From an uncultured Prevotellaceae bacterium (GTDB lineage Bacteria; Bacteroidota; Bacteroidia; Bacteroidales; Bacteroidaceae), in contig OMWC01000001.1 in the NCBI GenBank assembly GCA_900314655.1, positions 159,622 to 223,621 on the forward strand: DNA of 64,000 nt. Reading direction: 5' to 3'. Both the position numbers and the translations under genes were made by a program. Shown in pieces: positions 16,245 to 24,021 of the stretch (positions are counted from its first letter, which is position 1; the number at the start of each line of letters is the position of its first letter). The notes beneath the pieces are model-generated. The model did not search any database and was not told the DNA's origin. It saw nothing but the letters and a program-made list of their open reading frames with translations.

Positions 16245-16538
16245 ATGGAAAAAGAAACCCAAGCATTGATTGACGAGATTTTCCCCGACCAGTATTCAGC
16301 GATTGGAAAGTTGCACCAGATTGGGTACACCTTTGACTTCCTGAAAAAGAACTGCACGGAGGCAGTTGACCTTTTCAGCAACTACGACGAAGAGGAACAC
16401 GTCCCCTTCTTAACTGCGGTGCAAGAGAGCCTCGACGCTACCGGCATCATTGAGGAGGCTCTTGCAGACACTAAGACTATCCTCAAGTGGATGCGTTGCA
16501 GACGAAGTGAAATTTTCAAAGAAAATGGCGATGAGTAA
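16245..16538 (+). CDS. Hypothetical protein, 97 residues
   Basis: An acidic, probably helical protein (MEKETQALIDEIFPDQYSA...). No family recognised. Its end overlaps the start of the next gene by 14 bases, supporting translation of both. Confidence 0.6.
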   Translation: MEKETQALIDEIFPDQYSAIGKLHQIGYTFDFLKKNCTEAVDLFSNYDEEEHVPFLTAVQESLDATGIIEEALADTKTILKWMRCRRSEIFKENGDE

Positions 16539-16803
16539 GAAAAGACAATTTGCAGGAAACCCCGATTACATGACGCAATCCGAGGCTCTGGAGTATCTGG
16601 AAATGTACCACCCTACATTTAACAGGTACATTAATATGCTTGGCATTGAAGGAATACATGAGGGGCGATGCGCATATTACAAACGTTCAGAAATCGAGCG
16701 TCTCAAGTCCCTAAAAGGGAATATGTTCAGCCGTGCAGTCGGCATCATTGAGCGCGAAACAGGCAAAAAAGTAAAACAGATAGTATTTGAAGATAATTTT
16801 TAA
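16525..16803 (+). CDS. Small HTH-like protein
   Basis: 92 residues from the ATG at 16525. The central part (MTQSEALEYLEMYHPTFNRY, then AYYKRSEIERLKSL) resembles the two helices and wing of excisionase/MerR-like DNA-binding domains, including the usual YKRSEIERLK ending. DNA binding is an inference. It overlaps the end of the preceding gene. Confidence 0.55.
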   Translation: MAMSKKRQFAGNPDYMTQSEALEYLEMYHPTFNRYINMLGIEGIHEGRCAYYKRSEIERLKSLKGNMFSRAVGIIERETGKKVKQIVFEDNF

Positions 16804-16824
16804 CAACCAAAACAGGATAACAAA

Positions 16825-17082
16825 ATGACAGCAGAAGAGATAAAGATGCGCGACTTTCTGTCCGCAGAGATGATTAACCGAGAGTTCACACAAGAGCAGC
16901 TTGATAAGGTTGCCGAAGTCCTTTATCCCCACGACGGCACTAATGAGAGTGTTCGCTGTGCCACCCGTCAGTTTGGCAGCGATATGATAAAGTGGGCCAA
17001 GAAACAACATGACGAGCAGGAGCAAAAGCACCCCAAGCCAATGACTGAGGACGAAATCGTGGCTCTTGCCGCTATTATGTAA
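16825..17082 (+). CDS. Hypothetical protein, 85 residues
   Basis: Begins MTAEEIKMRDFLSAEMINRE. Charged and probably helical; no family recognised. It sits 21 bases after the previous gene in the same series. Confidence 0.55.
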   Translation: MTAEEIKMRDFLSAEMINREFTQEQLDKVAEVLYPHDGTNESVRCATRQFGSDMIKWAKKQHDEQEQKHPKPMTEDEIVALAAIM

Positions 17083-17100
17083 ACAAAGAAAGGAGGAACT

Positions 17101-17472
17101 ATGGAATATTTACACATGGAATATCCCAACTTCGACTGCGAGCGATTCGAGAAGGAGGTTTTTAACAACGGGGACAAAGACCCGTTCCATCAACGGCTCG
17201 CAGACATACGCTGTTGGCGGGACTGCCAAGAGTATTTCGGGCTGGCTCCCGTTCACGTCGAAGAACGTGCGCTGAAGGACGGGTTCATGTCGCAAAAGTT
17301 GTATGAGGCGTTTGAGCACAAACTCGGCAAAGAACGGCTCGACGGCTATTTTGGCATCAAAGCAAAGCCCAAATTGAGTAAGGCCGAACAGGAACTCGAC
17401 GACCTCGCCACCCTTCTTGCAGGCAGCGTGAGAGACAAGAACAGAATCAGCGTAATTCGATTGAGAAAGTAA
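17101..17472 (+). CDS. Hypothetical protein, 123 residues
   Basis: Preceded by an AGGAGG-like sequence (AAAGGAGGAACT) just before the ATG, unusual for Bacteroidota and a sign of good initiation. No domain recognised. It lies directly upstream of the RepA-like ATPase and may be part of the replication module. Confidence 0.55.
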   Translation: MEYLHMEYPNFDCERFEKEVFNNGDKDPFHQRLADIRCWRDCQEYFGLAPVHVEERALKDGFMSQKLYEAFEHKLGKERLDGYFGIKAKPKLSKAEQELDDLATLLAGSVRDKNRISVIRLRK

Positions 17473-17500
17473 CAAAACCTAACACTCTTTGCGCGCGCGT

Positions 17501-18613
17501 ATGGAACCAGAAAAAACATTTGCAGAAAAGATTGCCGCAGACATCGAGAATCAGACGGCAGCGGGTAATGAGCAGCAACAGCCAACCCCTGCCGAAAGAC
17601 GATGTGTGCGAGCCTCTGACCTCTTGCGCCGGAAAGTGACAGAACTGCCAAAATTGTTTGCGCCCGTATTCCCTGCCGTCGGGCTTTCGATACTTGGCGG
17701 AGAATCCGATGCGTGTAAGTCAATGCTTTTGCGTAACATGGCTATCTGCTGTGTGACAGGCAGGGACTTCCTCGGCTGGCAATATCAGGGAACAAGGAAA
17801 AGTTGTATTTTCGTTTCTACAGAGGATGATGAGGACGCAACAAGTTTCCTGCTTGGCAAACACAATGCCACATACAAAGACTATGCAGACGATTGGGACA
17901 GGCTACGCTTTATCTTTGCCAACGAAAACACAAGTTCCACCCTTGACAATGAACTTTCGGCAGAGCCAGCCGACCTCGTTGTTATCGACGCTTACTCCGA
18001 TGTCTTCGAAGGTAAGGAGCAGAACAGCGCGGCACAGGTGAGAGAGTTCATCAACCCCTACAAGGCTCTTGCCAAAAGGCATCAGTGTCACATCATCTTC
18101 CTGCATCATACAGGCAAGGGAAAGGAGGATTTGATCCCGTCAAAGAACAACTTGGTAGGCAGTCAGTCGCTCGAAGCAGCCGTCAGGCTTGGCATAGAGC
18201 TTAGGGTGGATAAGAACGACCCCACGCTTCGCCATCTGTGCATCGTGAAAGGCAACTATCTTGGCAGCGAATACAAGGGGAGTTCCTTTGTGCTACGTAT
18301 GGATGATAATTTTGTCTTCCAGAGCACGGGTGAACGAGTGCCGTTCACAGAACTTGGCAACCCCGACGTAATCAGCAGGGCAGGTCGTAAGTCTAAGGAC
18401 GTGACAAAGATTAGTGATGAGGCTTATATGAAGGCTTTCGATAAAATCTTCGCGGGTGGCAGACTGACTAAGAATAACCTGAAGGCCAAGTTACGCAATT
18501 CCTTTGAAGGCGGTACAGATGTTGTCGAGCGAATGATAGAGTATGCGGAGGACAGGGGATGGATAGAGAATGTCTCAACGAACCCAAACAAATTTGAGTA
18601 TGAGCGAAAGTAA
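17501..18613 (+). CDS. RepA-like AAA ATPase / replicative helicase-type protein
   Basis: 370 residues from the ATG at 17501. It resembles the AAA_25/RepA group of RecA-fold ATPases in plasmids and phages. The P-loop near residue 64 reads ILGGESDACKSML, keeping Lys-Ser but with Cys instead of the last Gly. The Walker B is PADLVVIDAYSDVF, followed by HIIFLHHTGKGK. It probably acts in element replication with the primase gene that follows. The gap between them holds the repeat cluster at 18618-18790. Confidence 0.75.
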   Translation: MEPEKTFAEKIAADIENQTAAGNEQQQPTPAERRCVRASDLLRRKVTELPKLFAPVFPAVGLSILGGESDACKSMLLRNMAICCVTGRDFLGWQYQGTRKSCIFVSTEDDEDATSFLLGKHNATYKDYADDWDRLRFIFANENTSSTLDNELSAEPADLVVIDAYSDVFEGKEQNSAAQVREFINPYKALAKRHQCHIIFLHHTGKGKEDLIPSKNNLVGSQSLEAAVRLGIELRVDKNDPTLRHLCIVKGNYLGSEYKGSSFVLRMDDNFVFQSTGERVPFTELGNPDVISRAGRKSKDVTKISDEAYMKAFDKIFAGGRLTKNNLKAKLRNSFEGGTDVVERMIEYAEDRGWIENVSTNPNKFEYERK

Positions 18614-18617
18614 AGTG

Positions 18618-18790
18618 ATACGGGTGATACTGAAATTATTTCCGTATCGGTCAAGGAGTAATCGGAGGGAGCGATACTGTGCGATAGCGGATATATATAA
18701 ATATATCCGTATCACCAGTATCACCCCGAACGTCCTTGCGGCAAAGTGTTACAACAGAAACAAACGGTACTGAAACATTTCGGTATCACT
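18618..18790. repeat. GATAC/GTATC repeat cluster between helicase and primase genes, candidate origin
   Basis: About eight GTATC/GATAC elements in both orientations (for example GTGATACGGGTGATACTG, CCGTATCGG, GCGATACTG, CCGTATCACCAGTATCACC, CGGTATCAC), plus an AT-rich palindrome GGATATATATAAATATATCC near 18692-18711. No convincing gene. Direct and inverted short repeats with an AT-rich core beside replication genes are typical of initiator-binding regions. The origin role is an inference. Confidence 0.6.
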
Positions 18791-18799
18791 TAACGGGAT

Positions 18800-19975
18800 A
18801 TGATAGACAGACTAACAGAACAGAAGATAAAGGATGTGGCCTCGATAGTGGACGTGATAGGCGACTTCTACGAGTTGAGAAAACGTGGCACTAACTACGA
18901 GTGCCTATGTCCCTTCCATCCGGATAGAGACCTCGGCTCATTCAAGGTGTCGCCGAAACGCAACATCTACAAGTGCTTTTCCTGTGGTGCACAGGGTGGC
19001 CCGGTAAATTTCCTTATGAACTTCGAGAATCTGTCGTACCCTGATGCCTTGCGCTGGCTCGGAAAAAAGTACAGCATTGAGGTCGATGAGGAACAGCGGA
19101 AGTTCGTACAGGTCAAGCCGTCCACACCCAAGCCATTACAGATACAAGCCACAAAAGAACTCTGTACCATACCAGCCCAATATGTCACGCTCTCCCTTGA
19201 CCTGCGCCTCCGCTCACAGTTCCAAGCCCACCTCTGCCGAATCATCAACGATGTGTATAGGATTGTGGATGCAGCACAGATGTACGCTCTCGGTGTCACA
19301 CAAGACGAAGGTGTTATCTATTGGCTCATTGACGAGCAGGACAGAGTGAGGTCGGGAAAAATTATGCACTACAAGTATGACGGCCACCGTGACAAAGAAA
19401 AGGACGGTGACAAGACGAATTGGACTCATTGGAAGATGAAGCAGGACGGGAGGCTTCCTGCCGACTGGCAACTGACACAATGCCTGTTCGGTGCCCACCT
19501 CCTCCCACGCTATCCAGACAAGACCGTGGCACTTGTCGAGAGCGAGAAGTCAGCGGTAATAGCGTCTATCGTCCTGCCTCAGTACCTATGGGTGAGCTGT
19601 GGCGGTAAGACGCAGTTGGAGGCAGGGCAGAAGTACCTCGCACTCAAAGACCGCAAGGTGGTGATGTTCCCCGATACAGACACAGATGGCGAGACATTTC
19701 GTTTTTGGTCTGAAAAAGCCGCAGAATGGCGAGAAAAAGGCTTTGACGTGAAAGTGTCCGACCTCATGGAGAAAACGGCTACAGCGGCTCAGAAAGTGGC
19801 AAAAATCGACATTGCCGACCTTTTGGAGGAAGATTTGAGGAAAGTCTATGTGCCGTCGCCTATTGAGTTCATCGGACAGGAAAGCGAGCAGGAAAAGACC
19901 CTCGCTGCAATGATAGAGGCGAATCCCGCAGTTAGATTATTGATTGACAAATTTGATTTAGAATTAGTAGCATGA
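18800..19975 (+). CDS. DNA primase with CHC2 zinc finger and Toprim-like domain
   Basis: 391 residues. The N-terminal CHC2-type zinc finger is visible as YECLCPFHPDRD ... YKCFSCGAQGGPVNFLM (residues about 33-75), as in DnaG-like primases. The central region (YKYDGHRDKEKD...HWKM) and the Toprim-like part (VALVESEKSAVIAS, then VVMFPDTDTDGETF) follow the layout of primases on Bacteroidota mobile elements. It probably makes primers for element replication together with the RepA-like ATPase. Confidence 0.85.
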   Translation: MIDRLTEQKIKDVASIVDVIGDFYELRKRGTNYECLCPFHPDRDLGSFKVSPKRNIYKCFSCGAQGGPVNFLMNFENLSYPDALRWLGKKYSIEVDEEQRKFVQVKPSTPKPLQIQATKELCTIPAQYVTLSLDLRLRSQFQAHLCRIINDVYRIVDAAQMYALGVTQDEGVIYWLIDEQDRVRSGKIMHYKYDGHRDKEKDGDKTNWTHWKMKQDGRLPADWQLTQCLFGAHLLPRYPDKTVALVESEKSAVIASIVLPQYLWVSCGGKTQLEAGQKYLALKDRKVVMFPDTDTDGETFRFWSEKAAEWREKGFDVKVSDLMEKTATAAQKVAKIDIADLLEEDLRKVYVPSPIEFIGQESEQEKTLAAMIEANPAVRLLIDKFDLELVA

Positions 19976-20029
19976 ACAGAGTAACAGACAAAACACTACT
20001 TTAGGATAACTTTTTAACGGGATAGTAAT

Positions 20030-20167
20030 ATGAAAACAATACCGAGAATCTGCCGAACGTGCAAATACTTCAGCAGGGAGCGCAAGAAGAAAGTAAATGG
20101 CTATTGCATTAAGCAGAGATGCAACACCCAGAGCCATTCCACGTGTATCTTATACAAGAACGCATAA
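20030..20167 (+). CDS. Cysteine-rich small protein, 45 residues
   Basis: Reads MKTIPRICRTCKYFSRERKK and then further cysteines in NGYCIKQRCNT and STCILYK. Five cysteines in 45 residues, including one CxxC pair, suggest a zinc-binding knuckle. It lies between the primase and the RusA-like gene in the same direction. Confidence 0.6.
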   Translation: MKTIPRICRTCKYFSRERKKKVNGYCIKQRCNTQSHSTCILYKNA

Positions 20168-20200
20168 TAAAATCTATTTCAGGATAAAAAACACAAGCAC

Positions 20201-20575
20201 ATGATTACAGAGATTATATGGGGCCAGCCTATCGGCAAGGCGAACAACTACCAAGCCGTCCCCGACGGGCAAGGCGGTAAGAGAATCATCAAGAACGAGC
20301 GAATAAGAGCGTATGAGCGCAGTTTCGACGAACAGTGTAAAATCTATCGGGGCATGGGCATTGACCGCCCGTTCAGGCTTCATATCACCGTCTATGAGAG
20401 CAGTAACGCCTATGACCTGGACAACTGCCTAAAGACTGTTTTGGACTGTCTGCAATATGCGGGAGCCATTACTAACGACAACCTCTGTGTCGGGATAAGC
20501 GCGACGAAGAAACTGGATCGTGAGCACCCGCGAGTCGAGTATGGCATTGAAGAGCTTGAACCCCGGCTGTTTTGA
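20201..20575 (+). CDS. RusA-like Holliday junction resolvase
   Basis: 124 residues. The segment YDLDNCLKTVLDCLQYAGAI followed by TNDN carries the aspartates of the RusA catalytic pattern (D-x-DN...K..D.L...D). The N-terminal GQPIGKANNYQ also fits the family. RusA enzymes cut four-way junctions, in phages and satellites usually during replication or before packaging. Length agrees with the family. Confidence 0.8.
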   Translation: MITEIIWGQPIGKANNYQAVPDGQGGKRIIKNERIRAYERSFDEQCKIYRGMGIDRPFRLHITVYESSNAYDLDNCLKTVLDCLQYAGAITNDNLCVGISATKKLDREHPRVEYGIEELEPRLF

Positions 20576-20577
20576 CT

Positions 20578-21045
20578 ATGCTCGTATTCAAAGGAAACTA
20601 TGAAGTGGGCAGCCCTGATGCGAATTTTTGTGTAAGGGTGAATCGTGGAAACAAATCTCCCCTTTTGGATGCTGTCTGGGATAATGATGCAAAATGCGTC
20701 ATAGATACAGAGGCTAGGAACCTTGGCAGTGTTGGATTAAGCGTAGGGATTCATGCCGCCAGTACTGACAATTTGTACGATTTGTATAAATGTGGTCTGA
20801 TTGTTTCATGGGTGAACGATGCCCATATTCTAATACTGGATTACGACAAAAGTGATGTTGTGATGGAATCGTCTTGTGAGCTGTGTCTTAAAAAAGCAAA
20901 CATTATCTATTCGGGGACATTGGAACAATACAAGATTGATAACAAAACGGGCAGAATAAGACTATTGGAGGAAATTTTTGCTACATTGAAGCAAGAAATC
21001 TTTTATATGGGATTATGGACACGATTATGGAAAAGAAAGAAATAA
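20578..21045 (+). CDS. Hypothetical protein, 155 residues
   Basis: Starts MLVFKGNYEVGSPDAN at an ATG embedded in TTTTGACTATG, right after the RusA-like stop codon; the same TTGACTATG junction recurs at the HigA start (21714-21722). Contains paired cysteines (CELCLKKAN). No family recognised. Confidence 0.55.
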   Translation: MLVFKGNYEVGSPDANFCVRVNRGNKSPLLDAVWDNDAKCVIDTEARNLGSVGLSVGIHAASTDNLYDLYKCGLIVSWVNDAHILILDYDKSDVVMESSCELCLKKANIIYSGTLEQYKIDNKTGRIRLLEEIFATLKQEIFYMGLWTRLWKRKK

Positions 21046-21221
21046 TACAGGAGATAGACAGATTGCGTGAAGAACTGCTGAGGCTCAATGCCAAGGATGC
21101 GACACTGGCCGAGACCATTGCCTATTGTAACCAACGGCAAGACCGAATCAGGCAAAGGAGGCGGGAAATACACAATCGGGTAAACGCCCTTAAAGTGGAA
21201 ATCCTAAAAATGGGGCAATGA
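21027..21221 (+). CDS. Small coiled-coil protein
   Basis: 64 residues from the ATG at 21027 (or 68 from 21015), overlapping the previous gene. Almost entirely charged heptad-like sequence (EIIQEIDRLREELLRLN, then RQDRIRQRRREIHNRVNALK). Function unknown. A terminator at 21293-21324 ends this transcript. Confidence 0.55.
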   Translation: MEKKEIIQEIDRLREELLRLNAKDATLAETIAYCNQRQDRIRQRRREIHNRVNALKVEILKMGQ

Positions 21222-21292
21222 CATACCACAAGGTCATTTTGTGGTTATTTACTCATATATTAGCCGTCTGGTTCGTGAGGATAGGGCGGTAG

Positions 21293-21324
21293 GGGCAGGG
21301 CGATTGTTTCCTGCCCTTTTTTTT
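21293..21324 (+). terminator. Rho-independent terminator before higBA
   Basis: GGGCAGG/CCTGCCC stem followed by eight T. Confidence 0.85.
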
Positions 21325-21370
21325 GAAGTGTTAAAAATGTATGTCAGGAACAAATTTGTTGCTGTTTTAT

Positions 21371-21401
21371 TTTGTAAATAGAAACATTTTTGTTACCTTT
21401 G
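21371..21401 (+). promoter_or_regulatory. Promoter of the HigBA pair
   Basis: TTTG at 21371-21374 and TACCTTTG at 21394-21401, 19 bases apart, 19 bases before the toxin ATG. Confidence 0.75.
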
Positions 21402-21420
21402 CAGAAAAACAAAGGACTAT

Positions 21421-21717
21421 ATGCGAGTTATATCATTTGCAGCCATACGTGATTTTATCGCTGTTCATGCAGATGCAGAACAGCCTTTGAAAGACTGGTA
21501 CAAGGCCGTTTCTAAGGCGTATTGGCGCAATTTTTCGGACATTAAGCAGACGTTCAATACAGTGGACTATGTTGGCAATGACCGCTACGTGTTTGATATA
21601 AAAGGCAATAATTATAGAATCGTTGCTATTGTCCTTTTTGTCAATCAAAAGGTGTATATCCGCTTTGTCGGTACACATAAGGAGTATGAAAGAATAAAGG
21701 ATATAAAGAATATTTGA
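21421..21717 (+). CDS. higB: HigB-type mRNA interferase toxin
   Basis: 98 residues matching the HigB toxin family: AEQPLKDWYKAVSKAYWRNF, then ADYV-like VDYVGNDRYVFDIKGNNYRI and IRFVGTHKEYERI near the end. This family cleaves mRNA on ribosomes. Toxin-first gene order with the antitoxin immediately downstream is the HigBA arrangement. The pair probably helps keep the element in the cell. Confidence 0.88.
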   Translation: MRVISFAAIRDFIAVHADAEQPLKDWYKAVSKAYWRNFSDIKQTFNTVDYVGNDRYVFDIKGNNYRIVAIVLFVNQKVYIRFVGTHKEYERIKDIKNI

Positions 21718-21719
21718 CT

Positions 21720-22106
21720 ATGGCACAGATTAAGACGGAAGAGCAGTACAAGGCGGCTTGCGAAAGGATAAACGAGCTGCTGAAAGTTGTGAGCAACGAG
21801 ACCCCTGCTGGCGACAAAAACCTGTTGGAACTTGATATGATTTCCGATTTGGTGGCAGACTATGAGGAGTTGCATTTCCCCGTTGTCAGCAAGGAGGAGA
21901 TGGAGCGTGAGCGGATGTCATTCAAGGAGCTTTTCGATACGTGTCCTTTCCTGAATGTCACCGCCTTCGCCGAGTGGATAGGCATCAACCCCTCGCTGAT
22001 GCGCAAGTACAAAGCGGGTATTTCCGTTCCGCAAGGCAAGAACCGCGAACTTATCAGGCGAGGTCTCTTGCACGTTGCAGGAAAGTTGGAAAGCGTAAAT
22101 GTTTAA
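21720..22106 (+). CDS. higA: HigA-like antitoxin with C-terminal HTH
   Basis: 128 residues from the ATG at 21720. The C-terminal half (LNVTAFAEWIGINPSLMRKY, then KAGISVPQGKNRELIRRGL) is a phage-repressor-type HTH. The N-terminal part is helical and probably binds the toxin. It begins 2 bases after the higB stop codon. A terminator follows at 22194-22224. Confidence 0.8.
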   Translation: MAQIKTEEQYKAACERINELLKVVSNETPAGDKNLLELDMISDLVADYEELHFPVVSKEEMERERMSFKELFDTCPFLNVTAFAEWIGINPSLMRKYKAGISVPQGKNRELIRRGLLHVAGKLESVNV

Positions 22107-22193
22107 GACGTGTAGAGAAGAAAGACCGTGCATATAAGCTGAAACAAAAGATAAGGAATTTGTAAAATTCAGAATAAGGAAAGAACGTTTGAG

Positions 22194-22224
22194 CCGTTGG
22201 TGCGTGAAGCATCAGCGGTTTTTT
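22194..22224 (+). terminator. Terminator after higBA
   Basis: CCGTTGGTGC/GCATCAGCGG stem (two wobble pairs) followed by six T. Confidence 0.75.
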
Positions 22225-22284
22225 CTGCCCTTTTGGGTAAACGGACGAAAAAAGTGTTTAATAATCAAATATATGACATTTCTC

Positions 22285-22315
22285 TTGCATATCTCGCATA
22301 TATTTCTTAAATTTG
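22285..22315 (+). promoter_or_regulatory. Promoter of the ASCH-like gene
   Basis: TTG at 22285-22287 and TAAATTTG at 22308-22315, 20 bases apart. Confidence 0.55.
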
Positions 22316-22334
22316 CACTTGGTAATTAAATATT

Positions 22335-22700
22335 ATGGCATATATGGATAAGAAAGACAAAATTTTAGACCTGCCGATGCGCAAGTGTTTCGCCTTACAG
22401 ATACTGAAAGGTGAGAAGGTAAGAGAGTACAGGCTGTTCACCGACCATTGGGCAACACGGATGGGCGAGTTCAACGACCCCGAAGACCCGGACGTGATGA
22501 CGGACATCAAGCCTTTCACACGTGCTCACTTCCATCCCTACAACAAGTCTTGGTGGCTCGATGTTGAGATAACAGCCATTGACATCTTTACCGTCAACCA
22601 GGCGTTTCTCGACGATTTAGGCTCTGAGGTTAACGCCCGTATAGGCGACGGAATCTTCGTTATCTCTCTCGGCAAGGTTCTCGGAACAAATTTGGAATAG
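22335..22700 (+). CDS. ASCH-like domain protein
   Basis: 121 residues. The segment MRKCFALQILKGEKVREYR resembles the beginning of ASCH/PUA-like domains (usually L-x-PKYAELILSGKKTVELR), and GDGIFVISLGKVLG fits the last strand. ASCH domains are thought to bind RNA. This is a fold-level inference from a short match. It has its own promoter. Confidence 0.5.
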   Translation: MAYMDKKDKILDLPMRKCFALQILKGEKVREYRLFTDHWATRMGEFNDPEDPDVMTDIKPFTRAHFHPYNKSWWLDVEITAIDIFTVNQAFLDDLGSEVNARIGDGIFVISLGKVLGTNLE

Positions 22701-22727
22701 AATTTCATTTTAAAGCGACGAATTGTT

Positions 22728-22815
22728 CAACTCTTGTCATGTGGAACGTCACCACCACATTGAGTTGGGGTGCAGATATTAAATGTTTTCTTGTTTCTAT
22801 GCTCATAACTGCAAC
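22728..22815 (+). ncRNA. Possible structured RNA or leader between the ASCH-like gene and the IbrA-like operon
   Basis: A 238-base gap (22701-22938) has no good gene but contains two nested-looking stems. The first is CAACTC...ATGTGG pairing with CCACAT.GAGTTG (22728-22767). The second is GGGGTGCAG pairing with CTGCAACCC about 40 bases further on. It may be a small RNA or a 5' leader of the following genes. No known family recognised. Confidence 0.3.
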
Positions 22816-22938
22816 CCGACAATGGCGACAAGGCCCGGTCCAATGGAACGAGCATCTTTTCAAGCACGGCTCCGTATGGGGTTAGGTGCAGTAGTGAACA
22901 GGTAAAAAGATTGTTAGTTTCTCAAATGTTATACGATT

Positions 22939-23100
22939 ATGGCAACACACGAGACTTATGCAAGAAAGATTAATCCCGACGGCTCGACTAAGCGTTATCG
23001 GACACGATCTGAATATGAGCGTGGTCGTATGCAGGCATCGGCAACCGCCGCAGCCCAGCGTTCGGGTATCAATCGCGCCGTTGGCGGTAATATCGTCTAA
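22939..23100 (+). CDS. Small basic protein, 53 residues
   Basis: Begins MATHETYARKINPDGSTKRY and is rich in Arg, Gly and Ala. It ends 4 bases before the start of the PAPS-reductase-like gene. Function unknown. Its frame differs from a longer reading frame running into the next gene; the ATG at 22939 and the tight junction favour this smaller gene. Confidence 0.55.
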   Translation: MATHETYARKINPDGSTKRYRTRSEYERGRMQASATAAAQRSGINRAVGGNIV

Positions 23101-23104
23101 AGCG

Positions 23105-23806
23105 ATGAAAGAAGCAATTAACGTCATACGGAAAATTGCAGCAATCACCGACAAGGCAGTGCTGTTCCACTCGGCAACGGGTAAGGACAGCATTGCCTTA
23201 CTTCACCTTATGCACTCCTACTTCAAGGAAATCCTTTGCGTGTTCATGTATTCAGTGAAAGACCTCGACCATGTGAACAAGTATATTGGATGGGCACAGA
23301 GAAGATACAAAAACGCGCGATTTATTCAGATTCCCCACATGGCAGTGTATTCAGAGCGGCGGATAGGGTTCCTCGGCTGTGAGCAGAACCCCAACCAGAA
23401 ACTCTACTCGCTATCAGATTTGACAGACATTGTGAGGGTGCGCTATAACATACCTTGGGCTTTCTTCGGCTTTAAGATGAGCGACAGTTTCAAGCGTCGG
23501 CTGATGCTGCGTAACTACACACCCGACAAAGGCGATTACGACTTGCAGGCCATCAACTACAAGAGCAAGAAAGCCTACCCCCTCTCAGTCTATAAAAACA
23601 GTGACGTGCTTCGGTACATCGAGGACAATGGGCTGATACGCCCTGAGAAATACGGGCTGATAGGACAGAGCAACGGCTGCGACCCTTCAAACGTGGAATA
23701 TCTCTTGTGGCTGGAGAAGAACTCACCGGGAGACTTACAGAAAGTGTACACCGTCTATCCGCAGGCAGAGCGTTTAATGTTCAATTATAAGCAGAAAGAA
23801 AAATGA
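23105..23806 (+). CDS. PAPS reductase-like PP-loop protein (IbrA-like)
   Basis: 233 residues. The PP-loop reads VLFHSATGKDSIALLHLM, a variant of SGGKDS in which Gly-Lys-Asp-Ser is kept. The later CDPSNVEYLLWLE segment carries a cysteine. PP-loop ATPases of this type adenylate substrates in sulfur metabolism or nucleic-acid modification. In prophages they pair with ParB-like proteins, as in IbrA/IbrB. Here a ParB-like gene follows after one small gene. The true reaction is unknown. Confidence 0.75.
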   Translation: MKEAINVIRKIAAITDKAVLFHSATGKDSIALLHLMHSYFKEILCVFMYSVKDLDHVNKYIGWAQRRYKNARFIQIPHMAVYSERRIGFLGCEQNPNQKLYSLSDLTDIVRVRYNIPWAFFGFKMSDSFKRRLMLRNYTPDKGDYDLQAINYKSKKAYPLSVYKNSDVLRYIEDNGLIRPEKYGLIGQSNGCDPSNVEYLLWLEKNSPGDLQKVYTVYPQAERLMFNYKQKEK

Positions 23807-24021
23807 ATATCAGTAAGTCAATAAAAGAATTGGAGGCGTATTTTCGTGAGGACGGGAACGCCCCTGAGACAATCAATAATCATATCAAGCGTGCGGCATT
23901 GGCTATCGCCACCGTGTGCGCCCATCCCGCAGACCTGACGGCAGAGGACTTGGAGGAAATCGCCCTCCCCCTCGACCACCTATCAAGAATTATCGACATC
24001 ATAGACAGGTATGAAGATTAA
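23803..24021 (+). CDS. Small hypothetical protein, 72 residues
   Basis: Begins MNISKSIKELEAYFREDGNA, acidic and helical. It overlaps the PAPS-reductase-like gene by 4 bases and the ParB-like gene by 11 bases, so it is firmly embedded in this operon. No family recognised. Confidence 0.65.
   Translation: MNISKSIKELEAYFREDGNAPETINNHIKRAALAIATVCAHPADLTAEDLEEIALPLDHLSRIIDIIDRYED

Noticed and set aside
18570..18773. 67-residue reading frame over the GATAC repeat cluster
   Set aside because: Starts inside the ATPase gene and is composed of the repeats; better read as a non-coding control or origin region.
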